Shown piece after piece: positions 13,830-14,217 of a stretch of 14,217 bases of DNA; position 1 is the stretch's first letter, and every line of letters starts with the position of its first letter. A model generated the notes under the pieces. It saw only the letters and a list, made by a program, of their open reading frames with translations. It was not told the DNA's origin and did no database searches. Source of the DNA: an uncultured Candidatus Saccharibacteria bacterium (lineage in GTDB: Bacteria > Patescibacteriota > Saccharimonadia > Saccharimonadales > Saccharimonadaceae); contig CAOZKB010000024.1 of assembly GCA_948571325.1 (NCBI GenBank), positions 1 to 14,217 on the forward strand, given 5' to 3'. The translations under genes were made by a program, and so were the position numbers.

Positions 13830-14217
13830 TCAGTGTAACAAACCAGAACAGTAGAATAAATAGTTATCTACATTATAGAACAATTCTGGGCGATTATGAC
13901 GTAGTTCATATTCGCCCAGAATTGCAGCTAAGTCCTCATAAGAAAACGATAGTGTATTATGGATTCGTCTAATTTGTCGCTTGATTACACTCCAAAGATT
14001 CTCAATATGATTCGTTGGCCCAAAGATACCTAGACTATGATTACAATCTTCTCGTTCGTAGCCTAGAAAATGGATCTCATTATAGGAGTCTAGGCCGTCA
14101 GTTACAACTAGGCTTCCTGGCGCAATAGAACGCTCTATGAAGCCCTCACAAGTGGCTCTAGTGCGGTCAGTAATGATTTGTAGCTTAACTTGTCTCGTGT
14201 GACGTTCTATTGCGCCA
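13830..14217 (-). CDS. ISXO2-like (IS1595 family) transposase, C-terminal part
   Basis: The minus-strand frame is open from the right edge to TGA (13832-13830), giving 128 residues. It has no in-frame ATG. The sequence contains GAIERHTR, SLVVTDGLDSY (with a catalytic Asp), and HIENLWSVIKRQIRRIHNT (with the downstream acidic/basic motif), then NRPELFYN near the end: the order and wording expected for the catalytic DDE domain of ISXO2-like transposases in the IS1595 family. The first catalytic Asp and the N-terminal zinc ribbon are beyond the window edge. I see no frameshift, so the visible part looks intact. The right end of the element must lie between 13830 and the LtaS-like gene, but no terminal repeat can be recognised from one end alone. 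Confidence 0.85.
   Translation of the reverse strand, partial: GAIERHTRQVKLQIITDRTRATCEGFIERSIAPGSLVVTDGLDSYNEIHFLGYEREDCNHSLGIFGPTNHIENLWSVIKRQIRRIHNTLSFSYEDLAAILGEYELRHNRPELFYNVDNYLFYCSGLLH
13881..13924. repeat. 13-bp inverted repeat inside the transposase gene
   Basis: CAATTCTGGGCGA (13881-13893) is perfectly inverted at 13912-13924. A T-T mismatch and a further 5-bp TATGA/TCATA pairing leave a 6-nt loop, so one near-continuous 19-position hairpin is possible. It lies in coding sequence (residues around LAAILGEYE through NRPEL). Confidence 0.9.
14118..14217. repeat. 15-bp perfect inverted repeat at the window edge
   Basis: TGGCGCAATAGAACG (14118-14132) and CGTTCTATTGCGCCA (14203-14217) are exact inverted copies 70 nt apart, both in the transposase frame (one arm encodes the end of IERSIAPG, the other GAIER). 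The outer arm ends exactly at the window edge, so it may extend further. Confidence 0.9.

Larger units (their letters stand above)
13830..14217. mobile_element. Partial insertion sequence, IS1595-type, running off the right edge
   Basis: Represented by the 3' part of the transposase gene. The element's downstream boundary is not resolved; it probably ends within the roughly 40 bases between the stop codon and the extended -10 of the LtaS-like gene. Target-site duplication cannot be checked without the other end. Confidence 0.7.

Noticed and set aside
1..14217. CRISPR array, rRNA or tRNA genes
   Set aside because: No regularly spaced direct repeats and no rRNA or cloverleaf sequences were recognised on either strand.

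Overview
The window looks like chromosomal DNA from a small-genome bacterium of the Patescibacteria/CPR, most probably a Candidatus Saccharibacteria (TM7) relative. This is inference from gene content: a FISUMP-type surface protein, a wall-lytic protein with DUF348, G5 and lysozyme-like parts, a short single-zinc-knuckle methionyl-tRNA synthetase, a Ser/Thr/Ala-rich single-pass membrane protein, and several near-consensus promoters placed so that the mRNA would begin at the start codon. The standard genetic code fits: full-length enzymes have no in-frame TGA. All ten chromosomal genes end in TAA or TAG; only the transposase ends in TGA.

Layout. 1-1049: 3' part of a secreted or surface protein ending in a FISUMP-like domain. 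1128-2480: a 12-helix MFS-type transporter. Convergent to it, 2556-3488 (-): an unrecognised, acidic, cysteine-containing 310-aa protein. 3489-4408 is a 920-base non-coding stretch with one tiny gene. It holds a strong minus-strand promoter (TTGACA-17-TACAAT) about 345 nt upstream of the 310-aa gene, a leader with several stem-loops, a plus-strand promoter, a very basic 41-aa ORF with a strong Shine-Dalgarno, then about 170 bases with little in them. 4409-6673: PcrA/UvrD-type helicase. 6791-7828: Rpf/YabE-like wall hydrolase. 7892-8842: ksgA. 8958-10223: single-pass membrane protein with a terminator. 10312-11748: metG. 11757-13772 (-): LtaS-like membrane phosphoglycerol transferase, ending 8 bases from metG. 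13830-14217 (-): 3' end of an IS1595/ISXO2-type transposase cut by the window edge.

How the genes fit together. Most are housekeeping (DNA repair, rRNA dimethylation, tRNA charging) or envelope functions (wall hydrolase, polymer synthase, surface proteins). The metG / yabE-rpfB / ksgA neighbourhood echoes the metG-tatD-rpfB(yabE)-ksgA order of Actinobacteria and Firmicutes, rearranged and without tatD or rnmV here. Two initiation modes seem to be used: apparently leaderless mRNAs (helicase, rpf, metG, LtaS-like) and Shine-Dalgarno-led mRNAs (MFS, 310-aa, 41-aa, ksgA, membrane protein). The best candidate for something undescribed is the divergent pair of unknown genes, one acidic and one basic, with a long structured leader and a shared TGGGGAGAA(A)GGAGG translation-initiation segment.
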